49,976 nt of DNA from Chthonomonas sp035294505 (GCF_035294505.1 NZ_DATGKU010000173.1:1-49976); one strand, 5' to 3'. Shown: positions 40,441 through 49,247, counted from the stretch's first letter. The notes: generated by a model not told the origin, from the letters alone. Made by a program: numbers and translations.

Positions 40441-40725
40441 ATGATCTATTTCGCTGCACTTGCAATTGCGGCCGGACTTGCAGTCCCGATCGCGGTTATC
40501 GGAGCCGGTATCGGACAAGGACGCGCGGTGGCATCTGGGCTTGAATCGATGGCACGGCAGCCCGGTATGGCAGGCCAACTTCTTATCAATATGATCATCG
40601 GTCTCGCCTTCATCGAGTCGCTCGTGCTCTTTGCCCTCGTGCTCGTCTTCATCTTTCTCGGCTCCCGCCTCCCTAATACCAACCAGGTGCTGCAAACCAT
40701 CCAGAGCACGCAGGTAAGCAAATAG
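40441..40725 (+). CDS. atpE: ATP synthase F0 subunit c
   Basis: 94 aa, two helices forming the rotor ring. Ion-site residues: Q26 in helix 1 (GAGIGQGRAVASG) and E59-S60 in helix 2 (GLAFIESLVLFALV), with F64 at the place of the tyrosine of Na+-binding rings. The Q/ES set resembles sodium-binding c subunits, while Leu and Phe at the next positions resemble proton types. The loop is ARQPGMAG, as expected. Confidence 0.96.
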   Translation: MIYFAALAIAAGLAVPIAVIGAGIGQGRAVASGLESMARQPGMAGQLLINMIIGLAFIESLVLFALVLVFIFLGSRLPNTNQVLQTIQSTQVSK

Positions 40726-40770
40726 TCTTTTCGGCTCCCAGAAACTTCTGGGAGCCGAAGGAGAGAATAG

Positions 40771-41331
40771 ATGTTACAGATCGAGCAAGCCATAAAATTT
40801 AACCCGGTCTACTTCGGCATACAGATTCTGATCTTTCTGCTCCTTCTGCAGATACTTACCAGGGTCTTTTGGCGCCCTTTCCTGCACGATATGGAAAAAC
40901 GTACCCAAGACCTTGACGCCCGCTATCGCCGTAGGGAGGAGCTACAACAAGAGATGGAGCGCCTACGCGCCGATTATCAGCAGCGTATCGCCCTCGTGGA
41001 TGCCGAAGCTCGCGCCCATATTCAAGAGGCGGTAAAAAAAGCGCAAGGGGAAAGGGAACGCCTGATCAAAGAGGCGCGCTCCCAAGCAGAACAGGTGTTG
41101 CTTCAGGGCCGTGAGAGCATCGAACGAGAGCGCGAAGCGACTCTCCAAGCACTCAAAGAGCAGATGATCGCCATGGCAACCGATGTCGCCGACCACGCCT
41201 TGGGTTCTCTGTACCCTAAAGGAGAGCTGCGACGTTCGATTGAAGCCCATGTGGCACAGGCAACAACCCCTGTTAATATGACTAACAAATGGGGAACCAA
41301 TGAAACTTTTTCTACGGAGTTGGCACCGTGA
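40771..41331 (+). CDS. atpF: ATP synthase F0 subunit b
   Basis: 186 aa. One N-terminal membrane helix (YFGIQILIFLLLLQILTRVF) then a long charged helix (RRREELQQEMERLRADYQQR, KKAQGERERLIKEARSQAEQ) that forms the peripheral stalk. It is followed by a second b-like gene overlapping it by four bases, so the stalk is likely a b/b' heterodimer. Confidence 0.93.
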   Translation: MLQIEQAIKFNPVYFGIQILIFLLLLQILTRVFWRPFLHDMEKRTQDLDARYRRREELQQEMERLRADYQQRIALVDAEARAHIQEAVKKAQGERERLIKEARSQAEQVLLQGRESIEREREATLQALKEQMIAMATDVADHALGSLYPKGELRRSIEAHVAQATTPVNMTNKWGTNETFSTELAP

Positions 41332-41900
41332 TCCCTGAGGTTAGCCTCGGTCCGTTTAAAATAGAACAGCCCGATGCGTTTCCGGCGCTTATTTTGGGCT
41401 TTCTTATCTTGCTGTGGCTGGCATATAAGTATGCCTACCCGCTAGCGCGCGACCTGCTAAAAGCGCGCACGGAACGCATCGAACAGGCCGAAAAACAGGC
41501 CGATGCCCTCCTCGCCGAAGCCCAAGCCATACACGATGACTACGTTCAGCGCCTGGCGCATATCGAAGAGGAGCACCGCGCTCGTGTTGAACAGGCCGTG
41601 CGCGAAGCCGAAGCGCTCTCTGCCCAAATTATAGCCGAGGCGCAACAGACAGCACAAACTATTCTGCAGCGTGCACAACAAGAGGTCGAGCGGGAGCGTG
41701 CCTACCACCAAATCCTTATGCGCCAACAGATCGTCCAGATCGTCCTCGATGCCGCTGAAAATGCCATCCGCACCATGGCGTCCGAAGAGACGCAACATAA
41801 GCTCGTGAGCGATTTCATCCATCAACTCGCCCAAAGTAGCCTTAACGGCTATACTTCTGTAAATCGTAACAGCCTCGCCCATGGTGGAGGAGAATCCTAA
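41328..41900 (+). CDS. ATP synthase F0 second b-type subunit (b')
   Basis: 190 aa from a GTG start that overlaps the previous stop (GTGA). Membrane helix at about 16-34 (FPALILGFLILLWLAYKYAY), then a long coiled helix (TERIEQAEKQADALLAEAQA, EALSAQIIAEAQQTAQTILQ). Sequence differs from the b subunit, as in b/b' systems of cyanobacteria and some other phyla. The last 30 residues are polar and glycine-ended. Confidence 0.9.
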   Translation: MIPEVSLGPFKIEQPDAFPALILGFLILLWLAYKYAYPLARDLLKARTERIEQAEKQADALLAEAQAIHDDYVQRLAHIEEEHRARVEQAVREAEALSAQIIAEAQQTAQTILQRAQQEVERERAYHQILMRQQIVQIVLDAAENAIRTMASEETQHKLVSDFIHQLAQSSLNGYTSVNRNSLAHGGGES

Positions 41901-42449
41901 ATGGCAACCCGTGATGTGCGTGCAGCACGACGCTACGCCGCAGCGCTCTTTCACGCTGCCCAAAGAGAAGGCGCTCTCGATGTGGTAGAGCACGAACTCG
42001 AGGAGCTACTCACAACCCTCCACGATACGCCAGTCTTAAAAGAGTTCTGGCACAGCCCCCTTGTGCCCGCTCCCAAAAAAAGTGCTCTCATCGAGAAAAC
42101 CCTCGCCGATAGGCTACATCCAATCACCATCGGGTTCCTGAACCTGCTCATCAACAAACGCCGCGAAGAGCTGTTAGAATATATCTATACCGATTTTAGA
42201 CGCCTGGTTGATCAGGCACAACACCTGCTTCGTGCAGAAGCCGTCTTCGCCGTCCCACCCACCCCCGATGAAGAACAGGCTCTGCGAGAAAGCCTACAAA
42301 AACGAACGGGTGCCAACGTGGAATTGCGTGTACGGCTCGATCCGGAAATTCTCGGCGGAGTCGTCATCCGACTGCAAGATACCATCATTGATGGAAGCGT
42401 GCGCGGAAGCCTCGAAAGATTACGCGAGCGCTTCCTACAAAAAGCTTAG
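41901..42449 (+). CDS. atpH: ATP synthase F1 subunit delta
   Basis: 182 aa, normal length. Family marks: AARRYAAALFHAAQREGALD at the N-terminus, HSPLVPAPKKSALIEKTLAD and FLNLLINKRREELLEYIYTD in the middle, and the C-terminal LDPEILGGVVIRLQDTIIDG SVRGSLERL. It links the stalk to the alpha subunits. It begins on the base after the b' stop. Confidence 0.95.
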   Translation: MATRDVRAARRYAAALFHAAQREGALDVVEHELEELLTTLHDTPVLKEFWHSPLVPAPKKSALIEKTLADRLHPITIGFLNLLINKRREELLEYIYTDFRRLVDQAQHLLRAEAVFAVPPTPDEEQALRESLQKRTGANVELRVRLDPEILGGVVIRLQDTIIDGSVRGSLERLRERFLQKA

Positions 42450-42509
42450 TTCTAACCGAAAAACCCGAAACGTCTACAATACGACGTTGCGCTGGAGATA
42501 GAGATAACG

Positions 42510-44210
42510 ATGGCCATTCGACCAGAAGAGATAACTTCAATACTCGAGCGAGAGTTGCTCGAAACCACAAAACGTGAAATTGCAACTTATGATTCTGGAA
42601 CCGTTCTCCAGGTGGGAGACGGAATCGCACGCATCTACGGTCTGCAAGGCTGCATGGTGTCAGAGTTGTTGGAGTTCCTCGATGAAAAGGGGAACCCCAT
42701 CGTAGACGAAAACGGCGCCGTTATTCGTGCGATTGCCCTCAACCTCGAAGAAGATAATGTCGGCGCCATTATCCTCGGCCCCTGCGAACAGATTTTTGAG
42801 GGAACCACGGTTCGACGCACAAACCGCATCATCGAGGTACCCGTAGGCGAAGGTCTGCTAGGCCGCGTGGTAAGTGCCCTAGGCGACCCCCTCGATGGCA
42901 AAGGTCCCATCACCGCTACGCGATATGCCTATATCGAAGCCCGTGCCCCAGGCGTTGTGGAGCGCCAACCCGTAAAAGAGCCGCTGCAAACGGGTCTCAA
43001 AGCCATAGATGCACTCGTGCCCATCGGGCGTGGACAACGGGAGCTGATCATCGGCGACCGCGGTATCGGAAAAACCGCCATCGCCCTCGATACCATCATC
43101 AACCAAAAGGGCGGCGACGTTATCTGCATCTACGTCGCTATCGGCCAGAAGGCCTCGACCGTCGAAAATGTTCGCCGTACCCTAGAGGCTGCTGGTGCCA
43201 TGGACTACACCATCATTGTGGCCGCCAACGCCTCCGACCCGGCTCCGATGCAGTACATCGCTCCCTACACCGGTTGCACCATCGGAGAGTACTTCCGCGA
43301 TAAAGGACAACATGCCGTCGTCATCTACGACGACCTCTCCAAACATGCCGTCGCCTACCGCCAAGTCTCCCTGCTTCTCCGACGCCCCCCCGGACGCGAA
43401 GCCTACCCCGGCGACATCTTCTATCTGCATAGCCGTCTCCTTGAACGGGCCGCAAAAATTCGCGAGGACTATATCATCGTAGAGAAAACCGCCCCCGCAG
43501 AAACGACAGAAGGCATCAACGGTAAACTTTACGAGGGTAGCCATGGGCTAAGTGAGGCCAAAAAAGACCTTGCCGCCATGCCCAATGCCGATTCCCTCGA
43601 AGTTCGCAAAAAGCCGGGAACCGGTGGAAGTCTCACGGCGCTGCCCATCATCGAAACATTGGCCTCCGACGTCTCTGCCTACATCCCCACCAACGTCATC
43701 TCCATTACGGATGGACAAATATTCCTTGAACCAGACCTCTTTTTTGCCGGCGTGCGTCCCGCTATCAACGTGGGTATCTCGGTGTCCCGTGTAGGACGCT
43801 CGGCACAAATTTCGGCGATGAAAAGCGCTAAAGTGGCAGGCCGACTGCGACTTGACCTCGCCCAGTTCCGGGAGGTGCAAGCGTTCGCCCAGTTCGCCTC
43901 CGATCTCGATAAGGTGACCCGTGACCAGCTCGAGCGTGGTTCGCGACTCATCGAAATACTTAAGCAACCGCAGTTCCAACCCATGCCCGTGGAAAAACAG
44001 GTCACCATCATCTACGCCGGCAACAATGGTTATCTCGATGATATTCCCGTGAACGCCGTAAGCAAATTCGAGGCGGAGTTTCATCCCTTCATGGAAAAGA
44101 ACTATCCCGACATCCTTGAAAAAATCCGACTCACCAAAGATTTGGATGAGACCACAGAGGCAGAACTAAATAAAGCTATACAAGCCTTTAAAGCCCAGTT
44201 CCACCCCTAA
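42510..44210 (+). CDS. atpA: ATP synthase F1 subunit alpha
   Basis: 566 aa, longer than the usual 500-510. Walker A reads GDRGIGKTAIALDTII near residue 181, with the arginine finger region in NVGISVSRVGRSAQI. The extra length lies mainly in the middle: VEKTAPAETTEGINGKLYEG and the stretch up to KKPGTGGSLTALPIIET, a roughly 50-residue insertion near the place where other alpha subunits read straight from ERAAK to GGGSLTALPIIET. The insertion has not been linked to a function here. After its stop a 14-bp hairpin precedes the fusion gene. Confidence 0.96.
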   Translation: MAIRPEEITSILERELLETTKREIATYDSGTVLQVGDGIARIYGLQGCMVSELLEFLDEKGNPIVDENGAVIRAIALNLEEDNVGAIILGPCEQIFEGTTVRRTNRIIEVPVGEGLLGRVVSALGDPLDGKGPITATRYAYIEARAPGVVERQPVKEPLQTGLKAIDALVPIGRGQRELIIGDRGIGKTAIALDTIINQKGGDVICIYVAIGQKASTVENVRRTLEAAGAMDYTIIVAANASDPAPMQYIAPYTGCTIGEYFRDKGQHAVVIYDDLSKHAVAYRQVSLLLRRPPGREAYPGDIFYLHSRLLERAAKIREDYIIVEKTAPAETTEGINGKLYEGSHGLSEAKKDLAAMPNADSLEVRKKPGTGGSLTALPIIETLASDVSAYIPTNVISITDGQIFLEPDLFFAGVRPAINVGISVSRVGRSAQISAMKSAKVAGRLRLDLAQFREVQAFAQFASDLDKVTRDQLERGSRLIEILKQPQFQPMPVEKQVTIIYAGNNGYLDDIPVNAVSKFEAEFHPFMEKNYPDILEKIRLTKDLDETTEAELNKAIQAFKAQFHP

Positions 44211-44242
44211 GGCTTTGTTGAAAAGTTCGTTAAGGGCTTTTT

Positions 44243-44279
44243 GCGATCTCCCTTAGTGTTTTGGGCTAAGGGAGATCGC
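44243..44279 (+). repeat. Perfect 14-bp hairpin between atpA and the fusion gene
   Basis: GCGATCTCCCTTAG pairs with CTAAGGGAGATCGC around a 9-base loop, 32 bases after the atpA stop and just ahead of the AAGGAGG ribosome site. No U-run follows on either strand, so it is more likely an mRNA processing or stability element that lowers or separates expression of downstream genes than a terminator. The upstream AAGGG (44232-44236) could compete for the CCCTT arm. Confidence 0.65.
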
Positions 44280-44296
44280 GTACAAGGAGGTTTTCT

Positions 44297-46714
44297 ATGA
44301 ACCCGGAGACATCCCTACAAGAGGCTATCGAACAAACAAAACGTGCGATCGAACAGCTACGCGAACGAGTCGTTACAGCCATCATGCAGCGCAATCGCCT
44401 GCAAGAGGAGGTAACGAAGCGAGAGCGCGACCTCGCCATGAGAAAAGAGAAGCTCGTTCAGGCCAATAAACTGCAGGATCCATCCGTAGCTAACGAACTG
44501 CGCGAAGAGATCGCCACCCTCGAAAAAGAGCTTCAAACCCTCAAAGACAGCCTTGCAAAAGCGGAGGTAGAAGCCGAAACACTTAAGGCGCAGCGCCCTG
44601 CAGAGGAGGCTCGTCTTAATCTCATGCTACGCGATCTGCAAGCGCGCCTCGCCATGGGCTATACCACTTTAGTGGAGGACCAACAGCCGGGTTCCGGTAT
44701 AGGCGAAGCCGAAGAGATGTTTCAACGGGCTAGCGACAAAATCGAAGGCTTGCAGTCCGAAGCGGCAGCTCGGCAAGAGGTCACGGGCACCCCAACTCAG
44801 GCACCCACTCCTGCCCAATCTGCAGAGCAGTTGCTCTCCGATCTTGAGCGCCGACTGGGACTTTCCACCACCGAACCCTCCGCGCCCCCATCTACCGAAC
44901 CGGTAGAAACAACCGCCTCTCCTCCAACGACCGCCTCCACGGAAGCAGAGCCGGCCGTTTCTGAACAGCCGATGACCTATGAAACTCCTACGCCGGCCGA
45001 GGAGCCACCAACGGCCCCGTCTACACCCCAAGAGACGCCCCAAACTACGCCGATTATAACCGGCATCACTCCGGAAGAGATGGAGGCCTTGCTCTCTCAT
45101 CCGTCGGCACAAGGAGAAGCAACACCCGCTCCCACTGTAGACGAGCAAGTTGCTCAACCTTCCACTTCCCCGTGGGACTATACAACGTCAACAACCGCTT
45201 CGACCGAAACGTTAGAAGTCGTCTCCTTCCCGGTTGAAGAAGAACCGGAGGAAGTGTCTCAAGCGACAATCGAAGGTCAAGATGCAGAGCCATCCCAACC
45301 TATCGCTATGGCAGAAACCGCCACGGTCGAAGCCCCAACCGCACCTGCTGAATCGCATAGCGAGACGATAACCCTCGAAAGAGAGGAACAACCAAAAGAA
45401 GAGGTCGCCTTCTATCCAGTCACCCAACCAACCCCCAAACCGGTTGGCTACGATCCCTCATACCGTGTTCGCGTCGCCGCTATAGGCACAGGCGGCATCT
45501 TTCGTGGCGCCCACCTACCCTGTTACCCCCTCATTCCACAGGCGAAACTCGTCGCCCTGTGCGATCCGGATTCGGATGCGCTTCAGCACGCCTACCGCCG
45601 CCTTCAAAACCTTACCGCGGAACAGATCGAGCGAGCACGTGAGCGCCACGATGACGACGCTATCGAACGCCTCATGCGCGACCTCGAGGAGGTTCGTCTC
45701 TTCTCTGATATCAGTGAAGTCATCAGCGAGATTCAGCCCGATCTCGTGGACATCTGCACCCAGCCCGTGCTTCATGTACCCCTCGCTATCAAGGCATTGG
45801 AAGCCGGCATTCATGTCATGTGTGAAAAACCACTCTGTCGTAGTTGGCTGGAAAGCGAACGCCTCATCGCCACCATTCAACGCACCGGCCGCTTCTACCA
45901 GCATAACGAAAACTGGCTTTTCGACCCGGACTACTACACCGCCAGCAAACTCATCCATGCCGGAGCTATTGGCGAGCCATTGCTTATGTTCCTCGCAACG
46001 GCACATGGTGGGCCGGAAGGCAATCCCAAATTCTGGAACCCTGAATTCGGTGGGGGCGGCTCTCTCCTCGATAACGGCATTCACGCCATCGGGGCCGCAT
46101 GGTTTCTTAGCGGCTTGAAGAAACGTCCTACCGTGGTCAAGGCCGTAGAGCCTTTCGGGATGGCGATCCGAATGCCGCTACGCATTATTGATGGACACTA
46201 CCAAACCGTTACCGTAGATGACGACGCCCATATTCTCATCCGCTTTGAAGATGCAGAAACCGGTGCCTGGACGAACGCTCACGTTGAGGGGTCGTGGAGC
46301 CACCGCGATTCACCCGATACCGTGGTCATCGGCACTACAGGCCGGCTCTACTTCACATCCCAAGAGGGACACCGCTATGTCGTCATAACCGATGCCTATG
46401 ACCGAGAGGTTCGACGTATCGAAGCTACCGGCCCCACGTGGCAGTTTTGGCCGTCCTCCTTCTACGGCGAAATCCTCAATATGGTGCAGTGCATTCGCAC
46501 CGGCCGTCCACCTCTCTGTGACGCCCAATTCGGTGCCGATTGCTCCGCCGTTGTCGGAGCCGCCTATCTCTCCGAAAAGAACGGTCGCCGCGCCGTTCAT
46601 CTCGACGAATTTCGCGATTTTGCCCATTCAATCGCCCAACGCTATCCCAACGACCCTCAGGCGGCTGACGATGCGCTTGTAGAAACGCTTCTTTCTGCGG
46701 TAAGAAAATCTTAA
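44297..46714 (+). CDS. Coiled-coil / low-complexity linker / Gfo-Idh-MocA oxidoreductase fusion
   Basis: 805 aa, an uncommon architecture. Residues 1-155 form a coiled coil (AIEQLRERVVTAIMQRNRLQ, LREEIATLEKELQTLKDSLA) resembling PspA-type helices. Residues 160-385 are a P/T/E/S-rich linker. Residues 390-800 are a Gfo/Idh/MocA NAD(P)-dependent oxidoreductase: Rossmann loop AAIGTGGIFRGAH (G397, G399, G400), the catalytic-lysine motif CEKPLCRSW (E510-K511-P512), and a second domain with GGGGSLLDNGIHAIGAAWFL. Family members oxidise or reduce sugars. AAGGAGG supports the start. It sits between atpA and atpG, 86 and 41 bases away; a link to ATP synthase is unknown. Confidence 0.88.
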   Translation: MNPETSLQEAIEQTKRAIEQLRERVVTAIMQRNRLQEEVTKRERDLAMRKEKLVQANKLQDPSVANELREEIATLEKELQTLKDSLAKAEVEAETLKAQRPAEEARLNLMLRDLQARLAMGYTTLVEDQQPGSGIGEAEEMFQRASDKIEGLQSEAAARQEVTGTPTQAPTPAQSAEQLLSDLERRLGLSTTEPSAPPSTEPVETTASPPTTASTEAEPAVSEQPMTYETPTPAEEPPTAPSTPQETPQTTPIITGITPEEMEALLSHPSAQGEATPAPTVDEQVAQPSTSPWDYTTSTTASTETLEVVSFPVEEEPEEVSQATIEGQDAEPSQPIAMAETATVEAPTAPAESHSETITLEREEQPKEEVAFYPVTQPTPKPVGYDPSYRVRVAAIGTGGIFRGAHLPCYPLIPQAKLVALCDPDSDALQHAYRRLQNLTAEQIERARERHDDDAIERLMRDLEEVRLFSDISEVISEIQPDLVDICTQPVLHVPLAIKALEAGIHVMCEKPLCRSWLESERLIATIQRTGRFYQHNENWLFDPDYYTASKLIHAGAIGEPLLMFLATAHGGPEGNPKFWNPEFGGGGSLLDNGIHAIGAAWFLSGLKKRPTVVKAVEPFGMAIRMPLRIIDGHYQTVTVDDDAHILIRFEDAETGAWTNAHVEGSWSHRDSPDTVVIGTTGRLYFTSQEGHRYVVITDAYDREVRRIEATGPTWQFWPSSFYGEILNMVQCIRTGRPPLCDAQFGADCSAVVGAAYLSEKNGRRAVHLDEFRDFAHSIAQRYPNDPQAADDALVETLLSAVRKS

Positions 46715-46755
46715 CGAAATACCCACAAGTGAATCCTAACGGATAGAAGATAAAG

Positions 46756-47634
46756 ATGGCAACTATTCGACAAGTTCGTGCTCGTATTCGAGCAGCAAAA
46801 AATATCCAGCAGATTACCAAAGCTATGAAAATGGTGGCGGCAGCCCGTTTTAAGCGTGCCCAAGATAGGGTACAGGCGGCTCGTCCCTATGCCGAGATCA
46901 TGCGTGATATGATGGTTCGACTCGCTAGCTCCGCAGGAGAACTCTTAGATCATCCTCTCCTGCAACAGAGAGAGCTGGAGAACACCGGCTTTCTCATCAT
47001 CACCTCAGATAGAGGTTTGGCAGGCTCCTACAACTCCGCGATGCTTCGTCGCGCCACCGAACTGCTTCGCCCCTACGACCGCTCCAAAGTCAAGCTCTAC
47101 CTAGTAGGCCGCAAAGGCATTCAGTTCTTCCGTCGGCGTGGCTACCAGATCGCAGCCGAGTTCAGCATTCCAGGAACCGGCGCTACCTTTGCCGATGCTC
47201 AAGATATCGCGCGCGTTGTTCGTGAAGCCTTCCTCAATGGCGAGATCGACCGGCTCTACCTGCTCTATACACGCTTCTACACCGCAATCACCACCCGGCC
47301 CACCGATCTCCAACTTCTTCCTATCCAGCCACCCGAGAAACAGGAAGAAACAACGGAGGCCCCACAGTATTTCGATGACTACATCTTTGAGCCATCCGCC
47401 AACGAGATTCTGAGTGCGCTTCTACCTCGTTACATTGATGGACAGATCTATCAATGCCTTCTCGAATCGACCGCCAGCGAGCATGGCGCCCGCATGACCG
47501 CCATGAGTGCCGCAACCGACAACGCAGGCAAAATGATCCAAACTCTTACTCTACAACTCAATCGCGCGCGTCAAGCCAACATTACTCGTGAGATATCTGA
47601 GATCGTTGGCGGTGCCGAGGCCTTAAAAGGCTAA
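46756..47634 (+). CDS. atpG: ATP synthase F1 subunit gamma
   Basis: 292 aa. N-terminal helix RQVRARIRAAKNIQQITKAM KMVAAARF and C-terminal helix ARMTAMSAATDNAGKMIQTL followed by LNRARQANITREISEIVGGA are the two arms of the rotor shaft; ITSDRGLAGSYNSAM is the central family motif. It is the last atp gene here: atpD (beta) and atpC (epsilon), which normally follow, are not present before the dapF gene on the other strand. Confidence 0.96.
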   Translation: MATIRQVRARIRAAKNIQQITKAMKMVAAARFKRAQDRVQAARPYAEIMRDMMVRLASSAGELLDHPLLQQRELENTGFLIITSDRGLAGSYNSAMLRRATELLRPYDRSKVKLYLVGRKGIQFFRRRGYQIAAEFSIPGTGATFADAQDIARVVREAFLNGEIDRLYLLYTRFYTAITTRPTDLQLLPIQPPEKQEETTEAPQYFDDYIFEPSANEILSALLPRYIDGQIYQCLLESTASEHGARMTAMSAATDNAGKMIQTLTLQLNRARQANITREISEIVGGAEALKG

Positions 47635-47647
47635 CCGTTTGGAAAGA

Positions 47648-47669
47648 GGGGAAGAGCCAGTTCTTCCCC
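47648..47669. terminator. Hairpin between atpG and dapF
   Basis: GGGGAAGA and TCTTCCCC form a perfect 8-bp stem with a 6-base loop between the two convergent genes. There is no long U-run, so confidence as a terminator is moderate. Confidence 0.55.
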
Positions 47670-47690
47670 CCTTCATGAATAGTTACCAAT

Positions 47691-48551
47691 CTAACGGCAA
47701 AGAGGATAAAAGCCGCGATAAACACGCTCTGCTGGACCGGTCATCTCGATCTCAGCACCAGGCCGCCAGCGGACGATAAGCTCGCCCCCTTTGCTTCGCA
47801 CGACGATCGGCGCATCAGGAGAAGCACAGTTTTTAAGCACGGCCGCTACTGCAGCTGCACAGGCACCTGTCCCGCACCCCCAGGTCTCTCCTGCCCCACG
47901 CTCCCAAATGCGCATCGAAAGCACGTTAGGTGCGACCAATACGCACCACATCAGTGAGGCGCGCTCCGGGAAAAGCGGGTGTTTCTCCACAAGAGGACTG
48001 ATGGTAAAGAAGCGCTCATCATCCGGTAGCTCCGCCACAAATGTAACGGCATGAGTCGTGCCGGTTGAAAGTGCAGTGATCAGGAGGGTCTCTGTCGGTG
48101 TCACATCAAGAGGAAAATCTATCACCGGTTCTTGGGCTACACGCATGGGAATAGAGGCCGGCTCAAACTGTGGCCGCCCCATGCTCACTGTGATCGAAAC
48201 GATCTGTCCCTCTGCGTTTCGATGCAACTTGGCTCGGCGCACTCCGGCTAAGGTGCCTATAAAAAGGTCGTCTTTGCTTACTATCCCCTCTTCCACAGCA
48301 TATCGTGCCACACACCGCAGACCGTTCCCACAAACATCCGGTGTGCCGTCGGGATTGTACATGCGCATCATGAGATCGGCAAAAAGCGTTCGCTCTAGAA
48401 TAATGAGGCCATCCGCACCGATGCCCGTATGACGATCGCACATTTCGATAGCAAGCGCCGACCAATCCTGGTCGTTTGCGTCCCGCCCATCCACGACCAC
48501 GAAATCGTTCCCAACGCCATGCATCTTTGTGAAGGCAATCTTTTCGGCCAC
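47691..48551 (-). CDS. dapF: Diaminopimelate epimerase
   Basis: 286 aa, normal. Converts LL- to meso-diaminopimelate for lysine and peptidoglycan. The two catalytic cysteines are C74 (PDVCGNGLRCVARY) and C226 (ETWGCGTGACAAAVA). The opening FTKMHGVGNDFVVVDGRD is the family start. GTG at 48551 is used with GGTGAGG some nine bases upstream; no nearer ATG is in frame. It lies between atpG and groES and faces atpG. Confidence 0.95.
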   Translation of the reverse strand: MAEKIAFTKMHGVGNDFVVVDGRDANDQDWSALAIEMCDRHTGIGADGLIILERTLFADLMMRMYNPDGTPDVCGNGLRCVARYAVEEGIVSKDDLFIGTLAGVRRAKLHRNAEGQIVSITVSMGRPQFEPASIPMRVAQEPVIDFPLDVTPTETLLITALSTGTTHAVTFVAELPDDERFFTISPLVEKHPLFPERASLMWCVLVAPNVLSMRIWERGAGETWGCGTGACAAAVAAVLKNCASPDAPIVVRSKGGELIVRWRPGAEIEMTGPAERVYRGFYPLCR

Positions 48552-48737
48552 GATGGCAACCTCACCTCATGGTGCGATCTCAAGCATACCCCCATCCCGA
48601 GGACACATCGCGTGGCTTGAGGGATATATAGAATACCTTACATGAGATGGTCTTTAGAACACACTGAATCTCTTCTAGGCAATGTTGGAACGGCAAACGG
48701 CTACTTTCTTGCTCCATCAACCTGCTAGCGACAGAAC

Positions 48738-48767
48738 TTGACAAAAATCCGGCCTATCGAGTATTCT
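48738..48767 (+). promoter_or_regulatory. groES: groESL promoter
   Basis: TTGACA (48738-48743), 18-base spacer, TATTCT (48762-48767), just ahead of the CIRCE element, which would cover the start of transcription. Confidence 0.75.
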
Positions 48768-48770
48768 TTG

Positions 48771-48797
48771 TTAGCACTCGAAGGTGGAGAGCGCTAA
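48771..48797. promoter_or_regulatory. CIRCE element (HrcA operator)
   Basis: TTAGCACTC, nine bases, GAGCGCTAA: the standard CIRCE inverted repeat with one mismatch in the right arm. The heat-shock repressor HrcA binds it and releases it on stress. No hrcA gene is in the window. Confidence 0.93.
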
Positions 48798-48846
48798 AAC
48801 GGAACTCCCTCCCCTTCCAAGCCAATACCAAGAAAGGAGACACAAA

Positions 48847-49137
48847 ATGGGTCTGCGTCCTTTGGGTGACAAAGTGGTCGTGAAACCGAGCGAAGAAGAG
48901 GAGAAGACTCCCGGTGGGATTCTGTTGCCCGATACCGCGAAGAAAAAGCCTCAAGAGGGCAAAGTGGTGGCCGTAGGGAATGGGCGCATCCTCGAAAACG
49001 GCGAGATCAAACCCATGTCCGTTAAGGTCGGCGATACCGTCCTCTATGCTAAATACGGTGGCACCGAAGTTACCATTGATGGCCAAGACTACGTCCTCCT
49101 CGATGAAGATCAGGTCTTCGCAATCATTGAGGGGTAG
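48847..49137 (+). CDS. groES: Co-chaperonin GroES
   Basis: 96 aa from the ATG at 48847 (AAAGGAG seven bases ahead); an in-frame upstream start would run through the CIRCE element. Standard motifs: LRPLGDKVVVKPSEEEEKTP, then the mobile loop GGILLPDTAKKKPQEGKVVA and the end DYVLLDEDQVFAIIEG. It caps GroEL. The stop region TTGAGGGGTAG is repeated 21 bases later, a small tandem duplication. GroEL starts 110 bases downstream. Confidence 0.97.
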   Translation: MGLRPLGDKVVVKPSEEEEKTPGGILLPDTAKKKPQEGKVVAVGNGRILENGEIKPMSVKVGDTVLYAKYGGTEVTIDGQDYVLLDEDQVFAIIEG

Positions 49138-49247
49138 GGCGTTGGCCTTGAGGGGTAGAGCGAAGAGCTTGCCCGCAAAGCCTCTGTACACAACATGAGA
49201 ATTGTCTGTATCCATTTCCGAAACCCATCGTAAGGAGAAACGAAGCC

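Noticed and set aside
44243..44279. The hairpin as an intrinsic terminator ending the atp operon at atpA
   Set aside because: No U-run follows on the plus strand, and atpG downstream still needs transcription.
45515..46084. Minus-strand frame of 189 codons inside the oxidoreductase fusion
   Set aside because: Antisense shadow of the Gfo/Idh/MocA domain; no ribosome site or family motif.
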